Source of the DNA: Treponema sp.
Lineage (GTDB): Bacteria > Spirochaetota > Spirochaetia > Treponematales > Treponemataceae
Assembly: GCA_012838745.1 (NCBI GenBank)
Contig: DUOS01000061.1
Coordinates: 1-41,579, forward strand
Length of the DNA: 41,579 nucleotides
Reading direction: 5' to 3'
Made by a program: the position numbers and the translations under genes. Below are positions 17,181-24,828 of this stretch, piece by piece (positions within the stretch are counted from its first letter, which is position 1; the number at the start of each line of letters is the position of its first letter). The notes under the pieces were generated by a model, which did not search any database, was not told the origin of the DNA, and saw only the letters and a list, made by a program, of their open reading frames with translations.

Positions 17181-18193
17181 GCGATGGCCTCTTTGCTTTT
17201 ACGCCGGGAGGGCTTACCGTATTTTCGAGGGATCATCCGGTTAAGAAAGGGTACAACCGCATTCATAATCAGAATGCTAAACATAACTCCTTCGGGAAAT
17301 CCGCCAAAGACCCGAATAAGGGCGGTGATCAAACCACAACCCGCACCAAAAAACAGGCGACCAAGAGGCGTAACAGGGCTTGTGGCATAGTCAGTTGTCA
17401 TAAAAACTGCGCCAAACATAAGCCCGCCGGAAAGAAGGGTAAGAAGAGGATCAATACCCGCGAGAGCAGTTACGCCAACCGCGGTTACTAGCATCGCAAG
17501 AGGCGCACGCCAGTCAATTATTTTAATAACAACAAGAAAAATAAAAGCTGCAACAATAAGAAAGATTGCCGATTCTCCAATGCAGCCACCGCGATGGCCA
17601 AAAAAGAGGTTTGTATATACTTCGGAAGGAGAAAAGAAACCAGTTAAATCGGCAACCTCTTCGGCAGAGTGTACAAAACCTTCAACTGGTTTAATAAGGG
17701 TAAGAGGGGTTGCCGTAGTAATAACATCGGGAACAAGGGCCGTTTGAGGAGAAAGCCAGGTTGTCATTGGTTTAGTAAAACTCACCACCAAAAAAGCCCG
17801 ACCAATAAGAGCTGGGTTAAACACATTTGCACCTAAGCCACCAAAAAACTCTTTACCCACTACAATAGCAAAGAAGGAGCCGAGAACAACCATCCATATC
17901 GGTGTGGCTGGTGAAACCACCATACCAAGGAGCAAGCCGGTAATAACGGCACTAAAATCGCCAATACGAACATCCTGCCGAGTAGCCAAACGAAAGAGGG
18001 CTTCAAAAACCACACAGGAAACCACAGATGCTATTAAAATAACTAGTGCAGGTAGGCCAAAGAGATACACTCCCCAGCCGGCAACCACCAGCAAAACAGC
18101 GACCACGATCATCATGATTTTTCGTGTTGAAAACTTAGACCCAAAATGCGGGCTCGAAGATAAGTAAATCTCATTTTTATCTGACGGTGCCAT
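17177..18193 (-). CDS. rnfD: Rnf complex membrane subunit D
   Basis: 338-aa polytopic membrane protein that carries covalent FMN in RnfD/NqrB families. The flavinylation site reads DVITTATPLTL with acceptor T162 (T in the position of SGAT). Other family marks: GKEFFGGLGANVFNPALIGRAF near 113 and DYATSPVTPLGR late in the protein. The frame is open upstream to 18313, but I start at the ATG at 18193, which has AAGGAG 8 nt upstream and gives the family N-terminus; this overlaps rnfC by 17 bp. Confidence 0.94.
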   Translation of the reverse strand: MAPSDKNEIYLSSSPHFGSKFSTRKIMMIVVAVLLVVAGWGVYLFGLPALVILIASVVSCVVFEALFRLATRQDVRIGDFSAVITGLLLGMVVSPATPIWMVVLGSFFAIVVGKEFFGGLGANVFNPALIGRAFLVVSFTKPMTTWLSPQTALVPDVITTATPLTLIKPVEGFVHSAEEVADLTGFFSPSEVYTNLFFGHRGGCIGESAIFLIVAAFIFLVVIKIIDWRAPLAMLVTAVGVTALAGIDPLLTLLSGGLMFGAVFMTTDYATSPVTPLGRLFFGAGCGLITALIRVFGGFPEGVMFSILIMNAVVPFLNRMIPRKYGKPSRRKSKEAIA

Positions 18194-19550
18194 CAACTGA
18201 CTCCTTATTTTTCTTTTGCCTAGCAGCGCGTACACGTTGTTTACCCACTCGGAATCGCTGCACAAGCTGTATTTGTGCGGGGCACACATAGGAACAAGAT
18301 CCGCATTCCACACAGTCCAACAATCCGCAACGGATTGCTTCTTGAAGGTTATCGGCCCTGAGTGCCCGATCCATCAATACCGGAGAAAGGCCGCAATTAC
18401 AGGCCACGATACACCGACCACAGCCAATACAGGCAGATTCTTCCTGCAGTATAGTTTCTTTTTCGGTAAGAAATAAAATCCCTGATGTACACTTTTGTAT
18501 TGGGAATGCAGCACTCTTCATGGCGCACCCCATCATAGGACCACCAGAAAGAATTTTTACAACCCCAGGATATAAAGGAATAACTTCAGGGATAAGATCC
18601 CCCATTAAGGTTCCCACTGGAACAACATAATTCCCTGGGGCCCCACAGGCACCCCCAGAAATAGTCAAAGCTCTTTCAATGAGAGGTTTTCCCAGCCGAA
18701 ATGCTTCGGAAAGCGCCTTAAGCGTTCCCACATTTTGAACCACGCAGCCAACGACAGAGGGAAGCCTTCCCGAAGGTACTTCGCGCCCCACGGCTGCTTT
18801 AATAAGCATTTTCTCGCTACCCTGAGGATACTTTGTTCGGCACACTTTAACAGAAATTGAATGGGCCCCTGCACCTACAGGATTCGATTTTTGATCGGCA
18901 ATTGCCTTTGTGAGGCTTGGAAGAAGCCAACGCTTGTTATCTTCTATAAGGAGGAGGCCGGTTCGCGCACCAGTAATATGCATGGCTATGGCAATACCAT
19001 CAACCACAGCGGCCGCATGTTCTTCCATTATACGCCCATCCACCGTTAAAAAAGGTTCACACTCGGCACCATTGGCTAATAAATATTCAATTTGTGTACC
19101 AACGGGAGGTTTTAGTTTTACATGAGTTGGAAACGATGCTCCGCCCATTCCGACGAGTCCTGCATCCCGTATCCGTTCTAAAGCAACTTCTTTTGTGCAA
19201 GTAAACGGATCCATGGGAGGCATAAACGCCGTTGCACCACTTTCATCGGCCTCAATAACAATACAGGGAACCTCAATGTTCCCTGGAACAAGACGATTCT
19301 CTATCTTTTTAACTATTCCTGAGATGGAAGCATGAACGGGAACCGACATATTTGTATCAGCTGCAGCTATTTTTTGGCCAAGTGCCACAATATCGCCCGG
19401 CTTTACCAGCGGTGTATTAGGCATTCCACCTTGGGTTACCGGAATCCATACCATTTTAGTTGAAGGAAAAGCAGGAGTTAATGGAAAAGACTCCGTAGTC
19501 CTTTTCCGTTCGGGCGGATGGATGCCGCCCTTGAAGGATTTGGTTTTCAT
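18177..19550 (-). CDS. rnfC: Rnf complex NADH/Fe-S subunit C
   Basis: 457-aa peripheral subunit that binds NADH/FMN and two [4Fe-4S] clusters. N-terminal FKGGIHPPERK is the RnfC signature; GLVGMGGASFPTHVKL near 130 and NGAECEPF near 160 form the nucleotide/FMN site; cluster motifs are CIGCGRCIVAC (from C374) and CVECGSCSYVCP (from C413). The first cluster ends in CN rather than CP. First gene of rnfCDGEAB-era. No Shine-Dalgarno at normal distance: the six G run is 13 nt from the ATG, and a good promoter ends 6 nt before the ATG, so the message may be leaderless. Confidence 0.96.
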   Translation of the reverse strand: MKTKSFKGGIHPPERKRTTESFPLTPAFPSTKMVWIPVTQGGMPNTPLVKPGDIVALGQKIAAADTNMSVPVHASISGIVKKIENRLVPGNIEVPCIVIEADESGATAFMPPMDPFTCTKEVALERIRDAGLVGMGGASFPTHVKLKPPVGTQIEYLLANGAECEPFLTVDGRIMEEHAAAVVDGIAIAMHITGARTGLLLIEDNKRWLLPSLTKAIADQKSNPVGAGAHSISVKVCRTKYPQGSEKMLIKAAVGREVPSGRLPSVVGCVVQNVGTLKALSEAFRLGKPLIERALTISGGACGAPGNYVVPVGTLMGDLIPEVIPLYPGVVKILSGGPMMGCAMKSAAFPIQKCTSGILFLTEKETILQEESACIGCGRCIVACNCGLSPVLMDRALRADNLQEAIRCGLLDCVECGSCSYVCPAQIQLVQRFRVGKQRVRAARQKKNKESVDGTVR

Positions 19551-19556
19551 ATAAAA

Positions 19557-19585
19557 ATACTACCCCCCGAGTCAGTATACGTCAA
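19557..19585 (-). promoter_or_regulatory. rnf operon promoter placed for a leaderless start
   Basis: On the minus strand TTGACG (19585-19580), a 17-bp spacer containing a G6 run, then TAGTAT (19562-19557) and the ATG of rnfC 6 nt later. Start of transcription would fall on the ATG. The -35 matches 5 of 6 and the -10 4 of 6 consensus bases. Confidence 0.55.
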
Positions 19586-19668
19586 GTGAACCTTTTCTAT
19601 TAAATACGAATAGAAAATAATACGATTGTTAAATCAACGAAAAAATCATATCATGAACTATCAATTAC

Positions 19669-19691
19669 GTAAAACCATGTCTAAAGTAACG
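19669..19691 (+). promoter_or_regulatory. Upstream box shared with the ackA promoter
   Basis: GTAAAACCATGTCTAA followed by AGTAACG is nearly repeated upstream of ackA at 24767-24788 (GTAAAA-AATGTCTAA followed by TGTAACG; one gap, few changes). It lies just upstream of the -35 here. It could be a regulator or UP-type element, or chance. Confidence 0.35.
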
Positions 19692-19692
19692 A

Positions 19693-19720
19693 TTGGTTTT
19701 TTTCTTTGTTATAGTATAAA
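19693..19720 (+). promoter_or_regulatory. Promoter of the OmpA-domain giant protein gene
   Basis: TTGGTT, a 16-bp T-rich spacer and TATAAA. Transcription would start near 19727, giving a 17-nt leader made almost wholly of the palindrome described next. Confidence 0.5.
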
Positions 19721-19726
19721 CGGAAC

Positions 19727-19740
19727 ATCCTCTGGAGGAT
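19727..19740 (+). promoter_or_regulatory. Palindrome that contains the ribosome-binding site
   Basis: ATCCTCTGGAGGAT is a perfect palindrome whose right arm is the GGAGGA Shine-Dalgarno 3 nt before the ATG. In RNA it can fold as a 5-bp stem with a 4-nt loop at the 5' end of the leader. A second palindrome (19820-19834, CGCCTCC-T-GGAGGCG) lies inside the signal-peptide codons and also holds CCTCC, which could pair with the same ribosome site. Confidence 0.5.
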
Positions 19741-19743
19741 ACT

Positions 19744-22700
19744 ATGATTTTCTCACGACATTTTCTTTTCAGCATAATTCTATTTTTTTGTGCTGCCCCA
19801 CTAATTTTCTCCTACAATCCGCCTCCTGGAGGCGATTCAACTAACACTTTTTTTTCCCCTGAACTACTCGGTGGTAACTCCAGTGTAACCGGTGGCCCTT
19901 TTGCGGCTTCACTTCCCGGTGAACTCACGGTGAATCCGGCACTTTCAGCTGGAGAACAACGCATTGCACTAGACGCATCTTATGCGTCAATTATTAGTGC
20001 AGGAAACGAATCGGGGATTGGTCACTTAGTTAATATTGGTGCACTCTATCCCACTCGCAAAGGGGTTTTCGGCGGTAGTGTTCACTTTATTACCTCTCCC
20101 TTTATAAGCCTTCCGCTCAATACAGCGGGCTTTTTGCATGGAAGCTTTTCCAAAGACCTTACCGATAGTCTCTATATGGGAGTCGGGTTGCTTGCATCTA
20201 CCGGAGACGGATGGGGGCTCAGTGGAGAACTGGGAATCCTGTATCGTGCAGGTGATATAGCCTTCCTTAAAGATGCAAAAATTGGATTTTCTCTCACAGG
20301 TCTCGGCCGAGCCTTTACTCCAGACACCTGGGGTCTTGACGGCGCTAATCCAACAGGGTATCCGTCTGCCTTTACTCCTCACGCTGGTATTGCTGGAACG
20401 CTCGTGAGTACCAATGATGTAAAACTAGGCATGTCGGTAGATGTTTCAACACCTACCGTTCAAAACTTTGTGCTTGATACCGGTATAGAAGCAGTAATAA
20501 AAGACCGCGTTACCCTGAGAACTGGCTGGAACTTTAATATGAAGGAGAGCATAAAGAAGGCGCAAACCTATATTCCATCTTTTGGAGTAGGTGTAAACCT
20601 CAAACTAAATTCTCCTAAAAAAGACTCCTTCCTTGATCGAAAGGGTTGGGCACAAAGCGAAATGACTCCCTCTCTTGGTGTAAAACCGCTGTACGAAGAC
20701 TTGTACGCAATTGGCGGTGGAGTAAACATTCGTTTAGGCATAACCGACACCAAACCACCGGTTATTTCGCCTGATTATCCTAAACCAGCATATTTTTCAC
20801 CAAATAACGACGGTGTACAAGACGTACTCTTATTTCCGCTGAGTATAAAAGATCAAAGAGACATTAGCGCTTGGTCCTTCGTTGTACAAAACAAATCAGG
20901 CGAGGTCATCAGAACCATTGAAAACAAGGAAGCCCGCCCCGAGATGGAAGATCTCAGGTCTTTCTGGAAACTCGCTACGCGGGTTAAGCAGGGAGTAGCC
21001 CTACCCGAACACATCCGCTGGGATGGTTCAACAGATTCCGGAGAAACTGCCCCGGACGGCACCTACACCTTCTATTTAACAGCAAAAGACGATAATGGTA
21101 ATTTTGCCCAAACCGAAAACTACACGGTCTATATAGACAACACACCTCCCCAGGTAACAGCACAAACTCCTACTGGAGCGAATGCTATGATATTCAGTCC
21201 AGATGGCGACGGAAACAAGGATACGTTTACGATCGCCCTTTCAGGATCTACTGAAGATCTGTGGAAAGCAGAGTTCCTCGATGCCGCCGGTACGGTACTA
21301 CGTACCATTGATGTTTCCGGTAGTCCGAAGGACAGTGTTTGGAATGGTAAAACGGATAGCGGAGCTATAGTACCCGATGGAGTTTATTCTTACCGAATCA
21401 GCGCTATTGACCGCGCAGGAAACTCAGTATCAGAACAAATTTCTAACATTATTGTAGATACCGTAAAACCGGCAATTAATATAACCATTAATACTAACGC
21501 CTTTTCTCCAAATGGAGATGGCAAACTTGACACAGTAAACCTTGAGCCGAGCATGCCAATTACATCGGGGCTTGTAGATTGGTCTATCAGCATAACTAAT
21601 CCCGACGGCACGGCTGTTCGTACCTACACAGGAACTGAAAAGCCTGTTTCCATCGCCTTTGATGGTAAAAATGATTCTGGGAAAACCATTCCCGAGGGCA
21701 ACTACCAAGCGGTGTTTGCAGCCCTTTATACTAACGGGCACGCACCTCAGGTTAAGTCCGCACCATTTGAACTGGACATAACACCACCTGAAGCACAGGT
21801 TCGAGCAAAAGAATCTATATTCTCACCCGTGGGTGATGGAAAACTTGATACTGTAACCTTTATCCAACAAGCGAGCAAAGAAGCCGGCTGGACGGGAGAA
21901 ATATTCGCACTCACTAAGACAGGAGAGCCTCGCGGAGAATCTGTACGAAACTTTGACTTAGGGCCCACTCCTAATCCAAACCTCCTATGGGATGGCCGCG
22001 ACAACGACGGTAAGCTCGCCCAAGACGGCATATACGGCTACCGACTCACTGCGACCGATCGAGCTGGAAACACGGGATATTCCCCTATCGCTAAGGTTGA
22101 ACTAAACACCGAAAAAGCAGATGTAATACTGCAGATCAACACGACAGCCTTTTCTCCAAACGGGGACGGAAGTCAGGATAATATTGTGTTCGCTCCTATT
22201 CTCAAGGCCACTACGCCAACAGACCGTTACAGCCTCAGCATAGCGAATAATTCTGGCACTGTAATAAAAACATTTAGTGGCACGGGATCAATTCCCGCTA
22301 CCATTTCTTGGAACGGTATTATGGATACTGACGGTGCAGCCACGGGAACTCGCGCTCCAGACGGTACCTACCGGGCGATCCTAGTAGTAACACTGATCAA
22401 CGAGCAAACATCACAGTCTGCCTCTCCCGACTTTGTGTTAGACACCGTATTCCCTGCTATAGAAATTGTAGCACCATATACGGTTTTCTCTCCAAACAAG
22501 GATGGCAACCGAGATACCGTACCTATTACTCATAAATCTTCTCAAGAAGATTTGTGGACTGGAACGATAATCTCTGAAAAGAAAACCATTGTACGCACGC
22601 TCTCCTGGCGTGGAGAAGCGGGCGATTTCGAATGGAGTGCCACTGATGATACCGGCAACCGAGTTCCCGATGGAAACTACTCCTATAGCGTTACTAGTAC

Positions 22701-23817
22701 AGACAAAGCTGGAAATAAAACAACGCGCAACCTCAACGGCATTGTCGTGGACTCTCGCATTCCTAAGGGATATATAACAGCAGAATCACCGGCTTTCTCG
22801 CCAAACGGAGACGGTATCCTTGATACACAACGTTTAACCATAGTAACGAGTATTCCAGAAGGGCTTGCTTCTTGGCGAATACGTATACTCTCCGATGGAG
22901 AAAAAGATACCAAGGCTGCAAAAACCTGGGATTCATCAACATCTAATACTCTTCCCGCAACTATTCGCTGGGATGGAAAAGACGATGCAGGCACAACTCT
23001 CTTGGGTAAATACTACGCAGAACTTAACCTCGCCTACCACAAGGGAGACGTGGTAACCGTTCGCTCTACTTCGTTCTTAATTACAACCCAAGCGCCTGAA
23101 CTAAATGTTACGTTACGACCGAGATACTTTAGCCCGGATAATGATGGTATTGACGATGAATTATTTATAGATCTATCTGCGAAATCGGTAGCGTCCTTTG
23201 TAGACTGGTCCTTTGAAATCCGCGAACCTCAGGGAAGCGCTGGAAACATTTTCTGGAAAACTGGTGGAACTAATAAAATTACGGAACGAATTGTCTGGGA
23301 CGGTCGTTCACTCAAGGGTGAACTAGTACAGGCAGCAACCGATTATCCGTTTACCTTCACGGTAAAAGATTCTGTGGGCATGGTATCGGTAGTACGCGGC
23401 TACATCCCCGTAGATGTTCTGGTTATCCGCGATGGCAATCAACTCAAGATTGCTGTTCCATCCATAATTTTTCGCGAAAACGCGGCAGACTTTAACGGGC
23501 TTGATCAAGGAATCGTAGACAAGAACGTTCAAGTTCTCAAACGTATTGCCGAAATAATCAACAAGTTCCGCGATTACCGTATCCAAGTTGAAGGACACGC
23601 AAATAACGTGACCGGAACTCAGAAGGAAGAAGAAACAGAACTGATTCCGCTATCTCGAGAACGTGCACAAGCAGTACGTGAGTTCTTAATCCGTAACTCT
23701 GTAGATGGCTCTCGCCTTTCCACAGTAGGTATGGGAGGAACGAAGCCTGTTACTGAGCGCGCTGACCGCGAAAACTGGTGGAAAAACCGGCGAGTAGAGT
23801 TCATTCTGCTCAAGTAA
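19744..23817 (+). CDS. Giant outer-membrane/periplasmic protein: barrel-like N-terminus, eight Ig-like repeats, OmpA C-terminal domain
   Basis: 1357 aa. Signal peptide 1-23 (ends PLIFS). Residues about 35-335 are Gly-rich amphipathic strands that look like an outer-membrane barrel of the PorV/UPF0164-like sort. Then come eight FlgD/CHU_C-type Ig-like modules, each with a (Y/I/A/V)FSPxxDGxxD motif at about residues 350, 483, 586, 692, 802, 914, 1017 and 1128, and most with a WxGxxDxG...PDGxYxYxxxAxDxAGN motif between. The C-terminal 125 residues are an OmpA-type peptidoglycan-binding domain (GHAN at 1284-1287 where GHTD is usual; LSRERAQAVREFL; NRRVEF end). It should tie the outer membrane to peptidoglycan across the periplasm. 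Single-gene unit between its own promoter and a strong terminator. Function beyond that is inference. Confidence 0.88.
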   Translation: MIFSRHFLFSIILFFCAAPLIFSYNPPPGGDSTNTFFSPELLGGNSSVTGGPFAASLPGELTVNPALSAGEQRIALDASYASIISAGNESGIGHLVNIGALYPTRKGVFGGSVHFITSPFISLPLNTAGFLHGSFSKDLTDSLYMGVGLLASTGDGWGLSGELGILYRAGDIAFLKDAKIGFSLTGLGRAFTPDTWGLDGANPTGYPSAFTPHAGIAGTLVSTNDVKLGMSVDVSTPTVQNFVLDTGIEAVIKDRVTLRTGWNFNMKESIKKAQTYIPSFGVGVNLKLNSPKKDSFLDRKGWAQSEMTPSLGVKPLYEDLYAIGGGVNIRLGITDTKPPVISPDYPKPAYFSPNNDGVQDVLLFPLSIKDQRDISAWSFVVQNKSGEVIRTIENKEARPEMEDLRSFWKLATRVKQGVALPEHIRWDGSTDSGETAPDGTYTFYLTAKDDNGNFAQTENYTVYIDNTPPQVTAQTPTGANAMIFSPDGDGNKDTFTIALSGSTEDLWKAEFLDAAGTVLRTIDVSGSPKDSVWNGKTDSGAIVPDGVYSYRISAIDRAGNSVSEQISNIIVDTVKPAINITINTNAFSPNGDGKLDTVNLEPSMPITSGLVDWSISITNPDGTAVRTYTGTEKPVSIAFDGKNDSGKTIPEGNYQAVFAALYTNGHAPQVKSAPFELDITPPEAQVRAKESIFSPVGDGKLDTVTFIQQASKEAGWTGEIFALTKTGEPRGESVRNFDLGPTPNPNLLWDGRDNDGKLAQDGIYGYRLTATDRAGNTGYSPIAKVELNTEKADVILQINTTAFSPNGDGSQDNIVFAPILKATTPTDRYSLSIANNSGTVIKTFSGTGSIPATISWNGIMDTDGAATGTRAPDGTYRAILVVTLINEQTSQSASPDFVLDTVFPAIEIVAPYTVFSPNKDGNRDTVPITHKSSQEDLWTGTIISEKKTIVRTLSWRGEAGDFEWSATDDTGNRVPDGNYSYSVTSTDKAGNKTTRNLNGIVVDSRIPKGYITAESPAFSPNGDGILDTQRLTIVTSIPEGLASWRIRILSDGEKDTKAAKTWDSSTSNTLPATIRWDGKDDAGTTLLGKYYAELNLAYHKGDVVTVRSTSFLITTQAPELNVTLRPRYFSPDNDGIDDELFIDLSAKSVASFVDWSFEIREPQGSAGNIFWKTGGTNKITERIVWDGRSLKGELVQAATDYPFTFTVKDSVGMVSVVRGYIPVDVLVIRDGNQLKIAVPSIIFRENAADFNGLDQGIVDKNVQVLKRIAEIINKFRDYRIQVEGHANNVTGTQKEEETELIPLSRERAQAVREFLIRNSVDGSRLSTVGMGGTKPVTERADRENWWKNRRVEFILLK
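20791..23161 (+). repeat. Eight coding repeats of an Ig-like module
   Basis: The FSPNGDG-like motif recurs eight times, with intervals of 133, 103, 106, 110, 112, 103 and 111 residues. The DNA copies (for example around 21499, 22147 and 22789, TTTTCTCCAAA-type) are diverged, so the array is old and not an unstable tandem repeat. The Asp/Gly-rich loops look able to bind calcium. Confidence 0.85.
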
Positions 23818-23826
23818 CATAGCTAA

Positions 23827-23855
23827 GGACCCCGGTTATCGGGGTCCTTTTTTTT
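23827..23855 (+). terminator. Strong intrinsic terminator
   Basis: GGACCCCG and CGGGGTCC form a perfect 8-bp stem with loop GTTAT, followed by eight T. It ends the giant OmpA-protein transcript. On the minus strand there is a shorter A-rich flank, so it is mainly one-directional, facing the convergent methyltransferase gene. Confidence 0.93.
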
Positions 23856-23888
23856 AGTTTTAGTATAAATATATTGAATAAAAAAGAA

Positions 23889-24716
23889 TTATTTACGTGC
23901 TACTAGAACCATGGTACGAGCTTTTTCGTTATAGGGAGAAAAATCAAAATCACCGTATATTTCCACTGAAGAAAAACCGGAAGCAATCATGAGCCGTTTG
24001 AGTTCAATTGCGGAATAGAGGCGTTGTACATATACATGATCAACTTTTGTACCATTCTTATCTATAAGCATCCAGCGGGAACGCAATCCTTCCCAAGCAC
24101 CTTCTACAGAAAACTCGGTAAGTACGGTAAACCCACCGCGTTCAAACCATTCCCCCTCGGTAAAATCGCGTACCGCAATTTCTCTGCCGGTCATTTCAAG
24201 AATAAACCAGCCACCGGGTTTAATGGATTGTGCGATATTCGACAAAATCTGTAAGTCTTCTTCTATAGTGTCGCAATAGCCAAAACTCGTATATAAACTC
24301 ACCGCAGCATCAAAGGCTTCAGGGCGAACAAAAGATCTCAAATCTGCCTGTACAAGCTCAACATATACTCCTTCTCCCTGCGCTGTATCCAACGCAGCAT
24401 TAAGAAAAGGACGTATCAAGTCTACGCCGGTTACATGGGCGCCACGTAACGCAAGTTCCACCGAAATACGCCCAGGGCCGCATCCAGCGTCTAGAATTGT
24501 AGGTCCGTCGGACTGGTCTCCGTCTGTATGTTCTCCATCGGAGGGTTCCCCTTCAGAAATATTTATCTCTGTACGAGGGTCTCGAATTTTTGCCCCTATT
24601 ATGCGCAAAACACTTTCCGCTACCGTGGGAGCTTCGGCCCAGCGCTGTGCATCAAAAAGAACTGGAGAATATTGGGCCCAAAAAGACTCATTTTCAAACC
24701 AATCGCGTTTTTTCAT
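23889..24716 (-). CDS. Class I SAM-dependent methyltransferase with pentapeptide-repeat insert
   Basis: 275 aa. Motif I ILDAGCGPGR (74-83), motif II GVDLIRPFL, an acidic post-II segment (VQADLRSF) and the motif IV region FDAAVSLYTSFGYC are all visible, giving a Rossmann methyltransferase of the Methyltransf_25/11 type. Substrate unknown. Directly before motif I sits an acidic, flexible insert made of four five-residue units (52-71). GGGAGAGG at about 5-10 nt before the ATG. It is a single gene, convergent with the giant OmpA gene and divergent from ackA; a TATACT -10-like element lies 25-30 bp upstream. Confidence 0.87.
   Translation of the reverse strand: MKKRDWFENESFWAQYSPVLFDAQRWAEAPTVAESVLRIIGAKIRDPRTEINISEGEPSDGEHTDGDQSDGPTILDAGCGPGRISVELALRGAHVTGVDLIRPFLNAALDTAQGEGVYVELVQADLRSFVRPEAFDAAVSLYTSFGYCDTIEEDLQILSNIAQSIKPGGWFILEMTGREIAVRDFTEGEWFERGGFTVLTEFSVEGAWEGLRSRWMLIDKNGTKVDHVYVQRLYSAIELKRLMIASGFSSVEIYGDFDFSPYNEKARTMVLVARK
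24504..24563 (-). repeat. Four 15-bp tandem coding repeats in the methyltransferase gene
   Basis: Four 15-bp units lie head to tail at 24504, 24519, 24534 and 24549; on the plus strand they begin TCCGTCGG, TCCGTCTG, TCCATCGG and CCCTTCAG. They encode NISEG, EPSDG, EHTDG and DQSDG, a consensus of acidic-x-Ser/Thr-acidic-Gly. The period keeps the frame, so copy number can change without a frameshift. Confidence 0.8.
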
Positions 24717-24766
24717 ACTATTCCTCTCCCTTGCAAGTATAGCATAATCGCCTTATAATTAGTTAT

Positions 24767-24808
24767 GTAAAAAATGTCTAATGTAACGTTGCAAAAACGT
24801 ATTATAAT
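24767..24808 (+). promoter_or_regulatory. ackA promoter region with shared box and inverted repeat
   Basis: A perfect TATAAT is at 24803-24808, with no good -35 at 17 bp. Upstream are the box shared with the giant OmpA gene (24767-24788) and an inverted repeat ACGTT-GCAAA-AACGT (24786-24800) that would lie between -35 and -10. The lack of a -35 and the presence of dyad symmetry fit a promoter that needs an activator. Confidence 0.5.
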
Positions 24809-24828
24809 ATTCTTTCAGGAGCTTTTAC

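Noticed and set aside
21430-21741. Antisense open frames within the giant OmpA gene
   Set aside because: No ribosome sites or recognisable domains; they are frame shadows of a strongly coding plus strand.
20791-23161. Regular FSPNGDG repeats as a CRISPR or unstable tandem array
   Set aside because: Period is about 310-400 bp, copies are diverged, and they encode folded Ig modules in one open frame.
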